Below are positions 9,091 through 16,642 of a stretch of 48,507 nt of DNA, one piece after another (within the stretch, counting starts at the first letter, position 1; each line of letters opens with the position of its first letter). The notes below the pieces were generated by a model, which had not been told where the DNA came from, searched no databases, and worked only from the letters and a program-made list of their open reading frames with translations. This DNA is from Bacteroidales bacterium (lineage in GTDB: Bacteria > Bacteroidota > Bacteroidia > Bacteroidales > Bacteroidaceae), in the NCBI GenBank assembly GCA_030528715.1, contig JAUMYJ010000012.1:1-48507 (forward strand), written 5' to 3'. The translations under genes and the position numbers were made by a program.

Positions 9091-10783
9091 CGGTAGTTCT
9101 AAGATAGTCAGGCGAACTGATAGGGCACACCTGAGGGTAAAAATGATAGTGCTCAAAGAGTTGGAATACAGCATTGGTCCAGCCAAAGCCTAGCTGTGTG
9201 GTGTATTCGCCAGCAAGTGGGGCGTCATTTACGACATTATAGCGATCGTAGAGCTCATGAGTGCGGTAGTAGTGAGTAGCCACGAGCTTGCGCCAGCGGT
9301 GTGAAACATCGTCAGCCAAGGCACATTGCCCTGAGCGACGAAAGCCCACATAGGCTATCCACTGTCCTGGGGCGGAGCCTGTGGGAGCGTCCCATTTATA
9401 GCCCGTAGTATGAGCAGAACAAGCTAGACCGCCAGCATGTAGTAAGTTTTGTCGTACGAAGTCGGCAACTCGTGCTGCCTGCCTTTGTGTAGCTAAGCCT
9501 ACAAAAAGAGGCATAAGACCAGCCGTCGTATAAACGCCTGTGGGCTTATGCGGTGCTCGTGTGACATCAACAAAATAGCCTACATGTGGCTGCCAAAAAT
9601 ATTTATGGATAGCACGCCGACGTGCTTCTGCCAACGCAACAAAACGTTCGGCCTCTACAGGCTGATTGAGGTAACGATACATGGTAGCAAGCAGCTGCTC
9701 TGCATGATAGAGTAGCGCATTAAGGTCTACGGGCACTATATTAGTCGTGTTAATAGTCAAAGGGTCAGTAAGGTTAATTAGCCAGCGTGAGGCATTATCC
9801 CAACCCGACTCGCTTGATGCACGCAAATGGCGATAGAACGAGGTAGCATTAGCCCCTCCATGACGCTGACTCCATAGCTGACCAGCAGCATAATCAGCAC
9901 GATAGTTCTCAGCACGAGGTATGGCCGCATTATCATAGTAGCGATTGAGTATCTCACCATCGGCCATACGTATGGTACGTAACACCGCAGGAGTATAGCG
10001 CGTTAGCATGGTATGACCACGCATCCAAAAATCGTATTCTGTACGAAGTGCTGAGGCATACGTATCCAACAAAGTACTATCGCGCGTGGCAAGAACCAAA
10101 GCCTCTACCATATGCGAGAAAAAAGGTGGCTGTGAACGTGTACCATAATAAGTGCGTGTGCCATTGGGAATAAAGCCATATTGCTGCAAGAGGGTAGCAA
10201 AGTTATCCAACATGTGCCGTGCATCAGTGGTGTAGCCATCAACCAAAAGGCCAAGTATCGTAAAATAACTGTCCCAATAATACATCTCTCGGAAACGACC
10301 ACCAGGCACCGTATAAGGTTTAGAAAGTGGTATATGTGTACCTTGCACCTCGCTATGCGTAGGATAGCGACGCAATACACCCCACAAGTCGCGTATTCTA
10401 AGCCTTATGGGTAAGTAATGACTCGTCGTATCAGCGGTGTGTGTGTGTTGCTCAGTAATCAAAAAGTGTTCGAGCACGAAGCCACGTAATGCTTGTGGGC
10501 TCTTGGAGCGTACCTCATGTAAAAAGGCTGCACGTACTTGCTCATTACTTAGTCGTGGTGTAGCATCAAGAAAGGCTTTTTCATCAGCAAATAAGGCGTC
10601 CTTGCCAAAGAGCGCATCGCTATTGACAGCATTGTAAAATAATTCACCATAGCTTTCATTAGGGGGTATAATGCGTGCTGGGTGTAAAAAACCACGAAAC
10701 CAGACTATTAAGCCTATGACCAAGAGCAAGCAAATGGTAAAAACAACATCGCGATAGCGATGCCAGCGATCAGAATAATTCAT
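9053..10783 (-). CDS. GH37 trehalase with an N-terminal membrane anchor
   Basis: The 576-residue protein starts with one membrane segment (about 14-29) and no clear cleavage site, so it is probably anchored with the catalytic domain in the periplasm. It shows the trehalase signature PGGRF-REMYYWDSY (160-173). The likely catalytic Asp329 is in ESGWD, and the likely catalytic Glu510 is in HELYDRY. The closing GEYTTQLGFGWTNAV (525-539) is also present. The second family signature is divergent: KWDAPTGSAPGQ (463-474) has Ser where GWA is usual. Trehalases hydrolyse alpha,alpha-trehalose to two glucose molecules. The gene lies 17 bases after folB in an apparent operon, and its last 38 bases overlap the nitroreductase gene. 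Confidence 0.93.
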   Translation of the reverse strand: MNYSDRWHRYRDVVFTICLLLVIGLIVWFRGFLHPARIIPPNESYGELFYNAVNSDALFGKDALFADEKAFLDATPRLSNEQVRAAFLHEVRSKSPQALRGFVLEHFLITEQHTHTADTTSHYLPIRLRIRDLWGVLRRYPTHSEVQGTHIPLSKPYTVPGGRFREMYYWDSYFTILGLLVDGYTTDARHMLDNFATLLQQYGFIPNGTRTYYGTRSQPPFFSHMVEALVLATRDSTLLDTYASALRTEYDFWMRGHTMLTRYTPAVLRTIRMADGEILNRYYDNAAIPRAENYRADYAAGQLWSQRHGGANATSFYRHLRASSESGWDNASRWLINLTDPLTINTTNIVPVDLNALLYHAEQLLATMYRYLNQPVEAERFVALAEARRRAIHKYFWQPHVGYFVDVTRAPHKPTGVYTTAGLMPLFVGLATQRQAARVADFVRQNLLHAGGLACSAHTTGYKWDAPTGSAPGQWIAYVGFRRSGQCALADDVSHRWRKLVATHYYRTHELYDRYNVVNDAPLAGEYTTQLGFGWTNAVFQLFEHYHFYPQVCPISSPDYLRTTDERNSASNTYTP

Positions 10784-10800
10784 TTAGAGCAAAGGCGTTA

Positions 10801-11223
10801 CTAGAGTATAGCGATATGATGTGCTTGATAGGATAATAGCTGCTCACGCGAGAGCCTAAAATGAACACTTGCCCCTTGCAAATTTCCCCCCATCGGTGGT
10901 GTATCTTTGCGCAACGCAATAGCGACCGCTGTAAGCGAGTCAAAATGCAATAAAAGTGCCTCAACAATCGTAAAAGCGACACGCTCTATCAGTAACGCAG
11001 GACGTGCCATAATCTGCTGTACGATAGCAAAGGCTTCGGCATAATTAATGGTACCTCGCAAATCGTCGTGGAGCAAAGCGAGCTCCGAGAGTGTCAGTTC
11101 AAGCTGAAGCTCCAAGGTGTACCATGCACCTACTTGTGTTTCTTGGGGGAGCACACCATGGTATGCGTAGCAACGCATCTGCTCTAAGTGTAATGTTGCA
11201 GGTAAAGCAAGTCGGTTATTCAT
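10801..11223 (-). CDS. folB: Dihydroneopterin aldolase
   Basis: The 140-residue protein has the FolB features MRCYAYHGVLPQE near the N-terminus, the DLRGTINYAEAF segment and a C-terminal RKDTPPMGGNLQGASV motif with the PP-(I/M) loop. It converts 7,8-dihydroneopterin to 6-hydroxymethyl-dihydropterin and glycolaldehyde in folate synthesis. I chose the ATG at 11223, which overlaps the nrdJ stop by 8 bases (ATGAATAA); ATG 11232 is an alternative. The overlap suggests coupled translation with the ribonucleotide reductase, linking folate supply and dNTP production. No other folate gene is in the window. Confidence 0.93.
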   Translation of the reverse strand: MNNRLALPATLHLEQMRCYAYHGVLPQETQVGAWYTLELQLELTLSELALLHDDLRGTINYAEAFAIVQQIMARPALLIERVAFTIVEALLLHFDSLTAVAIALRKDTPPMGGNLQGASVHFRLSREQLLSYQAHHIAIL

Positions 11224-13651
11224 CGGTATCATCACTTTCGGTGAGCTCAGTTGCTCCTCCCGTAACATACTTTTTCAAGGCACGTTCTACGCCTACTTTC
11301 CAAGTGTTGATATGGTCTCCTCCCAATTGAAGCGAAGAGACGAGTTTGATTACATTCTCCACAGGCATACGATAGCGCAGCACACCCGAAATGAGCTTGG
11401 CGTAGTTCCAATACTCTTTATCAAATTTCTCGGAAAGACCCTCAACCGTTGTTTTGTAACCGCGCTTATTTTCAAATTGAAAGTCATAACGTTTTCCGTC
11501 CTCGTCTACATGACGAATGATACGCCCACGTGTAACGCTCTTGGGGAGTACAATACCCTCATCATCATCTTGCAAGCCTGTAAAAATTTCATAGGGCTGC
11601 CCATCTAATAAGCCAATAAGTGCTACCCACTTTTCTTTATTGTTTTGAAAGCGCACTACATCACATTCCAACACATCAGGACGACGCTCTAAAAGGGCAG
11701 CATATTGTGGCCATATATCAGCTGCATTAACATGCGGTGATACACTCGCATTATCTAATATAGCCTCACGTGTGCCTTCACGATATACAGTAACACCCTT
11801 GCAGCCTTGTTGCCAAGCCATTAGGAATACATGGCTTATAGTAGTCTCATTAGTCGCAGCAGGTAGGTTTATAGTAACGCTAACCCCACTGTCTACCCAG
11901 CGTTGCACCGCTGCCAATAAAGCTATCCGATCCATTGGGTCAAGCTCATAGGCAGTTTGCTTTGCATAAGGTGATGCATCATGAGCGGCTTGTAATTCCT
12001 CGGGGGTAACGAGTGGCAACTGTTGTTTCAGTGCCCAACGTTGCCATTGAGGGTGATGTATGAGCGTGGAGTCATATTTTGTTCCTGCAGCTCTATCAAT
12101 ACGCACCTTACGCTGGTAGTAAGTCTTAAAGATAGGTTCAATGCCATTAGAGACCTCAGCAAGTAAACTTATCGTACCCGTAGGTGCTACGGACAAACAA
12201 GCCATATTACGACGTCCATATTGCTTCATGCGCTTAGCTAATGTAGCATCATGCTGCTTTAAGCGTGTAATAAAAGCATTAGTCTCTTCAAGTTTAGCAT
12301 CGTAAAGGACAAATGCACCACGCTCTTTTGCAAGCAATACACTACTAGTATATACAGCCACAGCAATCGTACGCATGACCTCTTCGACTATTGTTACCGA
12401 GTTTGCCCCAGCATAAGGTAGGCCTAAGGCTGCTAGCATATCGGCCATTGCAGCTACTCCAATGCCAACGCGACGTCCCTGCTCTGTTTTGGTCAATATG
12501 TTCTGCCACAACACGCGTTCGTTTACTTTAAGGTCATCAGGCATTGGATCTGCTTCGATAGCTTCTAAGATAGCACGTACTTTTTCGAGCTCTAAATCTA
12601 CCAAGTCATCTGCTAATCGGAGTGCTTTTTGAGCATGGTCACGAAGCAATACATAATTGAGCCTAGCTTGTGGAGTAAAAGGCTCTTCTACATAACTCAA
12701 CAAATTGAGCGAGAGTAAGCGACAGCTTTCATAAGGGCTCAACGCCACTTCGGCACAAGGATTGGTAGTCACACCTCCATAACCCTCGGATTCATAGCTA
12801 TGCGTTACACTTTGGCTACGCACATTGTCCCAAAAGAGTAGCCCGGGCTCACCTCCCTGCCATGCTGCACGCACAATTTTAGCCCACAAATCGGCTGCCG
12901 ACACATCTTTGCGTATGAGTGTATCATCGCCTAACACAAAGCGTTGACGGTATTGCTTGCCATCTTCTACTGCCTGCATAAAAGCGTCGTCTACACGCAC
13001 GCTTAGATTAGCTTGCTCTAAACACCCTACCTCTGTCTTTGCCGTTACAAACTCAGCCACATCAGGGTGCTGTACACTCATCGTAAGCATCAAAGCTCCT
13101 TGACGGCCACGCTGAACTATACCATTAGCTCCATGGCTTAGCCGCTCTGCCACAGGCATAAAGCCAGGCGACTCAGCACCTGCTCCTCCTACCCTACTCC
13201 CCCGAGGACGTAGCGAAGAAAGGTCTACACCTACCCCACCACGCCGTTTGAGAATTTGCACTACCTCTTCGTCTGTGCGAAGAATGCCAGCAATACTATC
13301 ATGCGGTGAAGCTACGGCATAGCAGCTTGACAAAGTCGTCAGCTGTATTTCATTCTCTACACCAGCTAATATACTACCCGATGGGAGAACGTAACGAAAG
13401 TTTTCTAATAGGGCATAAATATCTGCTTCACTAAGTGCAAATTCGCCTCCATACTGCTGCTCGACATCGGCCAAGGCTTTTGCCAAGCGATGATGCATAT
13501 CATCTGGTGTAGCTTCAATATAACGGCCATAATGGTCACGCAAAGCATAGCGCTCCACCCAAAGTTTAGCAAGAAACTCATTACCATCAAAATATGCAGT
13601 AGCAGCTGCATTTACCTCATCAATACTATATTTGCGTTTGTCAGTAGACAT
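11216..13651 (-). CDS. nrdJ: Adenosylcobalamin-dependent (class II) ribonucleotide reductase
   Basis: The 811-residue protein matches the class II (NrdJ) reductases. The three active-site cysteines are visible: Cys110 in LSSCYAV, Cys299 in NPCAE (with Asn297 and Glu301) and Cys310 in ESCRLLSLNL. Also present are RGGVGVDLSSLRPRGS (137-152) and ACLSVAPTGTISLLAE. The enzyme reduces ribonucleotides to deoxyribonucleotides using coenzyme B12, with or without oxygen. The C-terminus (KKYVTGGATELTESDDTDE) has no cysteine, although many family members end in a Cys-rich tail that passes electrons to the active site. No cobalamin riboswitch is evident upstream. It is the first gene of a run that continues with folB, trehalase, nitroreductase and phosphoesterase. 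Confidence 0.96.
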   Translation of the reverse strand: MSTDKRKYSIDEVNAAATAYFDGNEFLAKLWVERYALRDHYGRYIEATPDDMHHRLAKALADVEQQYGGEFALSEADIYALLENFRYVLPSGSILAGVENEIQLTTLSSCYAVASPHDSIAGILRTDEEVVQILKRRGGVGVDLSSLRPRGSRVGGAGAESPGFMPVAERLSHGANGIVQRGRQGALMLTMSVQHPDVAEFVTAKTEVGCLEQANLSVRVDDAFMQAVEDGKQYRQRFVLGDDTLIRKDVSAADLWAKIVRAAWQGGEPGLLFWDNVRSQSVTHSYESEGYGGVTTNPCAEVALSPYESCRLLSLNLLSYVEEPFTPQARLNYVLLRDHAQKALRLADDLVDLELEKVRAILEAIEADPMPDDLKVNERVLWQNILTKTEQGRRVGIGVAAMADMLAALGLPYAGANSVTIVEEVMRTIAVAVYTSSVLLAKERGAFVLYDAKLEETNAFITRLKQHDATLAKRMKQYGRRNMACLSVAPTGTISLLAEVSNGIEPIFKTYYQRKVRIDRAAGTKYDSTLIHHPQWQRWALKQQLPLVTPEELQAAHDASPYAKQTAYELDPMDRIALLAAVQRWVDSGVSVTINLPAATNETTISHVFLMAWQQGCKGVTVYREGTREAILDNASVSPHVNAADIWPQYAALLERRPDVLECDVVRFQNNKEKWVALIGLLDGQPYEIFTGLQDDDEGIVLPKSVTRGRIIRHVDEDGKRYDFQFENKRGYKTTVEGLSEKFDKEYWNYAKLISGVLRYRMPVENVIKLVSSLQLGGDHINTWKVGVERALKKYVTGGATELTESDDTDE

Positions 13652-13679
13652 ATCTCCTTTTACCTATGCTATCACTTTG

Positions 13680-13687
13680 CAAAGATA
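13680..13687 (-). promoter_or_regulatory. Likely -7 element (TATCTTTG) of the nrdJ operon
   Basis: TATCTTTG on the minus strand matches the Bacteroidota TAnnTTTG consensus perfectly and sits 29 bases before the nrdJ start. The nearest upstream TTG is 26 bases away, longer than the usual 19-21, so the -33 half is uncertain. Confidence 0.55.
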
Positions 13688-13909
13688 GTGATTTTTACGT
13701 GTTTTCTCTCTATCAAAATACAAAAAACTTAGCACCCAACTCTCGCCCCACAGCCATACAAACAGTACGCGTGGCAACCTTAGTCACCACACGTATCGTT
13801 TTTATTTATATATAAAGAGCTATATATTCGAAACTATTGGTGTGTCACACTATCAACACTTCATGACACACTAATACACACTTCTCTTCAAGCTCCTCTT
13901 TTAGAAGGC

Positions 13910-14263
13910 TTACTTATTAATAGTAGCTCTCATTTTTTCTAGTTTTTCCTTAGCTTTCGCTGCTTTTCTTGCTGCTTTTTCAGCAGCTTTAGTGGCGCGA
14001 TCTGCTCGATTATTGGCCTTTGTAGCTTTTTCGTCAGCCTTGGCAGCCTTTACGGCTTTGGCAGCAGCTTTTGCCTCTGCCTTGGCAGCAGCTTTTTCAG
14101 CCTTAGCAAGTGCTTTGATGGCTTTTGCTTCTGCTTTTTTAGCTTTAAGCTCAGCTTTAAGTTCAGCCTTTGTTTTCTCAACAGTTGAGCTAGATGTCGA
14201 TTGAGCAACTGCCGTTAGTGAAAAGCCTACGAGCAATAGCGTAGAGAGTATTATTCGCTTCAT
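13910..14263 (-). CDS. Small exported Ala/Lys-rich protein, function unknown
   Basis: I do not recognise a family. The 117-residue product starts with a clear signal peptide (MKRIILSTLLLVGFSLTAVAQ). The mature part is almost entirely Ala, Lys and Glu with a few Arg, arranged in short runs such as KAEKAAAKAEAKAAAKAVKA. This should form a long, strongly basic helix, perhaps a coiled coil. There is no cysteine. The next gene upstream encodes a similar basic exported protein that does have cysteines, and a strong hairpin (14351-14387) separates them. Composition resembles histone-H1-like tails, but the signal peptide places it outside the cytoplasm. A role in binding acidic surface polymers is a guess only. 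Confidence 0.75.
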   Translation of the reverse strand: MKRIILSTLLLVGFSLTAVAQSTSSSTVEKTKAELKAELKAKKAEAKAIKALAKAEKAAAKAEAKAAAKAVKAAKADEKATKANNRADRATKAAEKAARKAAKAKEKLEKMRATINK

Positions 14264-14350
14264 AATTTTTCTAATGATTATCTCTAAATTCTGGTGTTGT
14301 CTCGTTCATAGAGGCCTACTTATATGGCCAATTAAACACGAAACAATCAT

Positions 14351-14387
14351 CTCCTAGCCTACGCCTATTAGGCGCATAGGCTAGGAG
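14351..14387 (-). terminator. Strong hairpin between the two Lys/Ala-rich genes
   Basis: CTCCTAGCCT at 14351-14360 pairs with 14378-14387, extended by a second helix across a two-base bulge to give about 16 base pairs and a tiny loop. It lies 43 bases after the stop of the upstream gene. No strong T-run follows on the minus strand, so partial read-through into the 117-residue gene, which has no obvious promoter of its own, is plausible. Confidence 0.55.
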
Positions 14388-14430
14388 AAAAATAGTGGAG
14401 TAACATGTAAAATGCGCAGTACAAGGAAGA

Positions 14431-14697
14431 TTATGCGGTCTTCTTAGCTTTCTTAGCAGCTTTTTTTGAAGCCTTGCTGGCACAGCAGCTCTTCTTAGCA
14501 GTCTTGCTAGCACAAGCCTTAGCAGCCTTGTCGCAAGCTTTCTTGTCAGTAGCACAAGCCTTAGCAGCCTTATCACACTTCTTAGCTTCCTTACTAGCAC
14601 AAGTCTTAGCTTTGTCACACGTTTTTGCAGGCTCTTGGGCATTAGCCGTAAAAGCAAACGCTACGGCCATCATAGCACATACTACAAATTTCTTCAT
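14431..14697 (-). CDS. Small exported Lys/Ala/Cys-rich repeat protein, function unknown
   Basis: I recognise no family. The 88-residue product has a signal peptide ending in FTANAQ. The mature part of about 67 residues contains eight cysteines, mostly every seven residues, within repeats of the type CDKAAKACA, and is very rich in Lys and Ala. It ends in a Lys/Ala tail without cysteine. Regular cysteines on one helical face could bind metal or a cofactor, or cross-link in the oxidising periplasm. A -7 element and a dyad lie just upstream. It appears to be a diverged relative of the neighbouring 117-residue protein. The start is well defined by the signal peptide. Confidence 0.78.
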   Translation of the reverse strand: MKKFVVCAMMAVAFAFTANAQEPAKTCDKAKTCASKEAKKCDKAAKACATDKKACDKAAKACASKTAKKSCCASKASKKAAKKAKKTA

Positions 14698-14755
14698 AAT
14701 GTTATTCAGCTTTATAATGGATTACTTCTTAATAACTTTGTGGATAAGCCACATG

Positions 14756-14789
14756 TGACACATTGTGTCATATCACATTTGCAAAATTA
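14756..14789 (-). promoter_or_regulatory. Promoter with an overlapping TGACACA-T-TGTGTCA operator-like dyad
   Basis: TAATTTTG at 14789-14782 (minus strand) fits the -7 consensus. Twelve bases downstream, at the expected start of the transcript, lies a perfect inverted repeat of seven bases on each side (14756-14770). A regulator bound there could block initiation of the Cys-rich exported protein gene. No properly spaced TTG is seen. Confidence 0.45.
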
Positions 14790-14883
14790 CTATTTTTCAA
14801 ACAAACCACCACGTCCAAAACGCTAAATAACATTAAGCATCACCAAGGTATGTAGAACGCAATTCTCTTTGAAAACGTCGTGC

Positions 14884-15609
14884 TTAGCGATAAATCAAGA
14901 ATATTGCAGGTACTTTGCCCAATTCAGGATAGCCATACGTTTTCCACTCCTTTACCGTGCGTGTACATAGATACTCTTGCTCAGTTGTAAGCCCAGCAGC
15001 GATACAAAATCGTGTAGTTGGACGCAGCGTGCGTAGCACCTCTTCCAAAAGTTTGGCATTGCGGTAAGGCGTCTCAATGAAAAGCTGTGTTTGGTCAGCC
15101 GAAATCGCTTGTGTCTCTAAATGCCTCAAGACTTTACTGCGTTGTGCTGGCTCAATGGGCAAATAGCCATGAAAAGCAAAACTCTGACCATTAAACCCCG
15201 ACCCCATCAGAGCTAAAAGGATAGACGAGGGTCCCACCAAAGGTACTACTTTTAAGCGTTTGCGCTGCGCTATCCCCACGAGTATTGCACCAGGGTCAGC
15301 CACAGCAGGGCAACCTGCCTCGGAGAGTACACCTACACTTTCACCACGTTCAAGAGGAGCAAGATAAGTAGCAAAGCGCGCTTCGTCAGCGTGTTTACCC
15401 ATTTCATAAAATGTAAGCCTATCGATATCTATCGTACGATCTACTTGCTTCAAAAAACGCCTTGCCGATCGCAAGTCTTCTACCACAAAGTGGCGAATGG
15501 CTCGCACGACATCAGCATTCCACGAGGGCAAAATACGATGGTGAGGAGCTTCTCCCAAGGTTACAGGAATGAGGTATAACGCGGGGGTGAGCTGTGTTGT
15601 TTCAGTCAT
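14884..15609 (-). CDS. RsmI-like SAM-dependent methyltransferase (tetrapyrrole methylase fold)
   Basis: The 241-residue protein has the tetrapyrrole-methylase fold of the RsmI group. LYLIPVTLGE is near the N-terminus, VVEDLRSARRFL follows, then GVLSEAGCPAVADPGA (about 93-108), VPLVGPSSILLALMGSGFNG, and the C-terminal IETPYRN. RsmI 2'-O-methylates C1402 of 16S rRNA. This shorter Bacteroidota type lacks part of the usual RsmI N-terminal loop, so the exact target is less certain. It is the last gene of a tight minus-strand operon with mtaB and a glycosyltransferase: its start lies 3 bases after the glycosyltransferase stop. Confidence 0.85.
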   Translation of the reverse strand: MTETTQLTPALYLIPVTLGEAPHHRILPSWNADVVRAIRHFVVEDLRSARRFLKQVDRTIDIDRLTFYEMGKHADEARFATYLAPLERGESVGVLSEAGCPAVADPGAILVGIAQRKRLKVVPLVGPSSILLALMGSGFNGQSFAFHGYLPIEPAQRSKVLRHLETQAISADQTQLFIETPYRNAKLLEEVLRTLRPTTRFCIAAGLTTEQEYLCTRTVKEWKTYGYPELGKVPAIFLIYR

Positions 15610-15612
15610 AGC

Positions 15613-16638
15613 TTAGTAAAATGAGAGTTTATCAAACGTTTTAACACGCCCTATCACGTGCTGCCATAATAAACTGCGAGCCATGATTTCAGGGAGTACA
15701 CTCGTAGTCGTTTTCGATATATTCTCGGCACGCACATCTTCGTAGTGAATAACCATTTCGTGAAATCGCTTGCGTGCTTCGCGTACAGCAGCAGCATGCT
15801 GCCATTGTCCAGTTATTACAAATTTGAGCCAAGCCAAGGCATCTAGCCAACGTCTACAACGCAATACACTGCGCAGCTGTCTATCTGGTAGATTTTTATA
15901 AAGCATCAGCAAATTATTACGAAAGTTGAGCAACGTCTTACGTGGGCTTGTTGCATCAAGCGTTCCACCACCTACATGATATACCACCGACTCAGGCAAG
16001 CATACAATACGATAGCCACGGCTACGCAAACGCCAACAAAGGTCTATCTCTTCTTGATGGGCAAAGAAACGTGCATCTAGTCCTCCCGCTTCTTCGTAAG
16101 CCTCTCGGCGTATATAGAGTGCAGCTCCCGTAGCCCACAACACATCAGCAGGAGTATCGTATTGTCCGTAGTCGGCCTCAACCTCCGCCATCACACGGCC
16201 ACGGCAAAAAGGATAACCCAAATAGTCCAAATACCCCCCAGCCGCACCAGCATATTCAAAATGTGTGCGCTGATGGTAAGCACGAAGTTTGGGCTGTGCA
16301 GCTACACAATCGGGGTATGTATCAAGATAGGCACGCAAGGGACGTAACCAACCTGCGGTAACCTCTACATCACTATTAAGTAGCACTACGTGGTCGGCAC
16401 TTTCGCGCGCGATAGCACGATTATAGCCCTCTGCAAAGCCATGGTTTTCGGAAAAACGTGTCACACGTACTTCGGGAAACTGTGTACGTAAGACTTCGAG
16501 CGAGTCGTCTGTGGAGGCATTGTCGGCTACTACAATTTCAGCATCGTCGGAATGCGCTATGACCGATGGCAAGAATTGGCGCAGCATGGTAGCACCATTG
16601 TAGTTAAGAATGATGACGGCTATGGTAGATTGCTCCAT
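15613..16638 (-). CDS. GT2-family glycosyltransferase
   Basis: The 341-residue cytoplasmic protein has a GT-A fold of family 2. It starts IAVIILNYNGATMLRQFLPS, followed by EIVVADNASTDDSLEVL and the metal-binding VLLNSDVEV. The acceptor-side segment FAHQEEIDLCWRLRSRGYRI closes the catalytic core. It resembles rhamnosyl- or other sugar transferases acting on surface polysaccharide, but donor and acceptor cannot be told from sequence. It sits between mtaB (4 bases upstream) and an RsmI-like gene (3 bases downstream). This is an operon of mixed function rather than a polysaccharide locus. Confidence 0.92.
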   Translation of the reverse strand: MEQSTIAVIILNYNGATMLRQFLPSVIAHSDDAEIVVADNASTDDSLEVLRTQFPEVRVTRFSENHGFAEGYNRAIARESADHVVLLNSDVEVTAGWLRPLRAYLDTYPDCVAAQPKLRAYHQRTHFEYAGAAGGYLDYLGYPFCRGRVMAEVEADYGQYDTPADVLWATGAALYIRREAYEEAGGLDARFFAHQEEIDLCWRLRSRGYRIVCLPESVVYHVGGGTLDATSPRKTLLNFRNNLLMLYKNLPDRQLRSVLRCRRWLDALAWLKFVITGQWQHAAAVREARKRFHEMVIHYEDVRAENISKTTTSVLPEIMARSLLWQHVIGRVKTFDKLSFY

Positions 16639-16642
16639 CGTT

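Noticed and set aside
13652-13909. A cobalamin riboswitch in front of nrdJ
   Set aside because: The leader from the -7 element to the start is only about 25 bases, and no B12-box-like sequence is present.
14474-14758. Plus-strand Ala/Leu-rich frame opposite the Lys/Ala/Cys-rich gene
   Set aside because: Its sequence is the mirror of the repetitive gene on the other strand, which has the signal peptide, promoter element and stop in place.
15613-16638. A surface-polysaccharide locus around the GT2 gene
   Set aside because: The tightly linked neighbours are tRNA and rRNA modification genes, and no other polysaccharide gene is adjacent.
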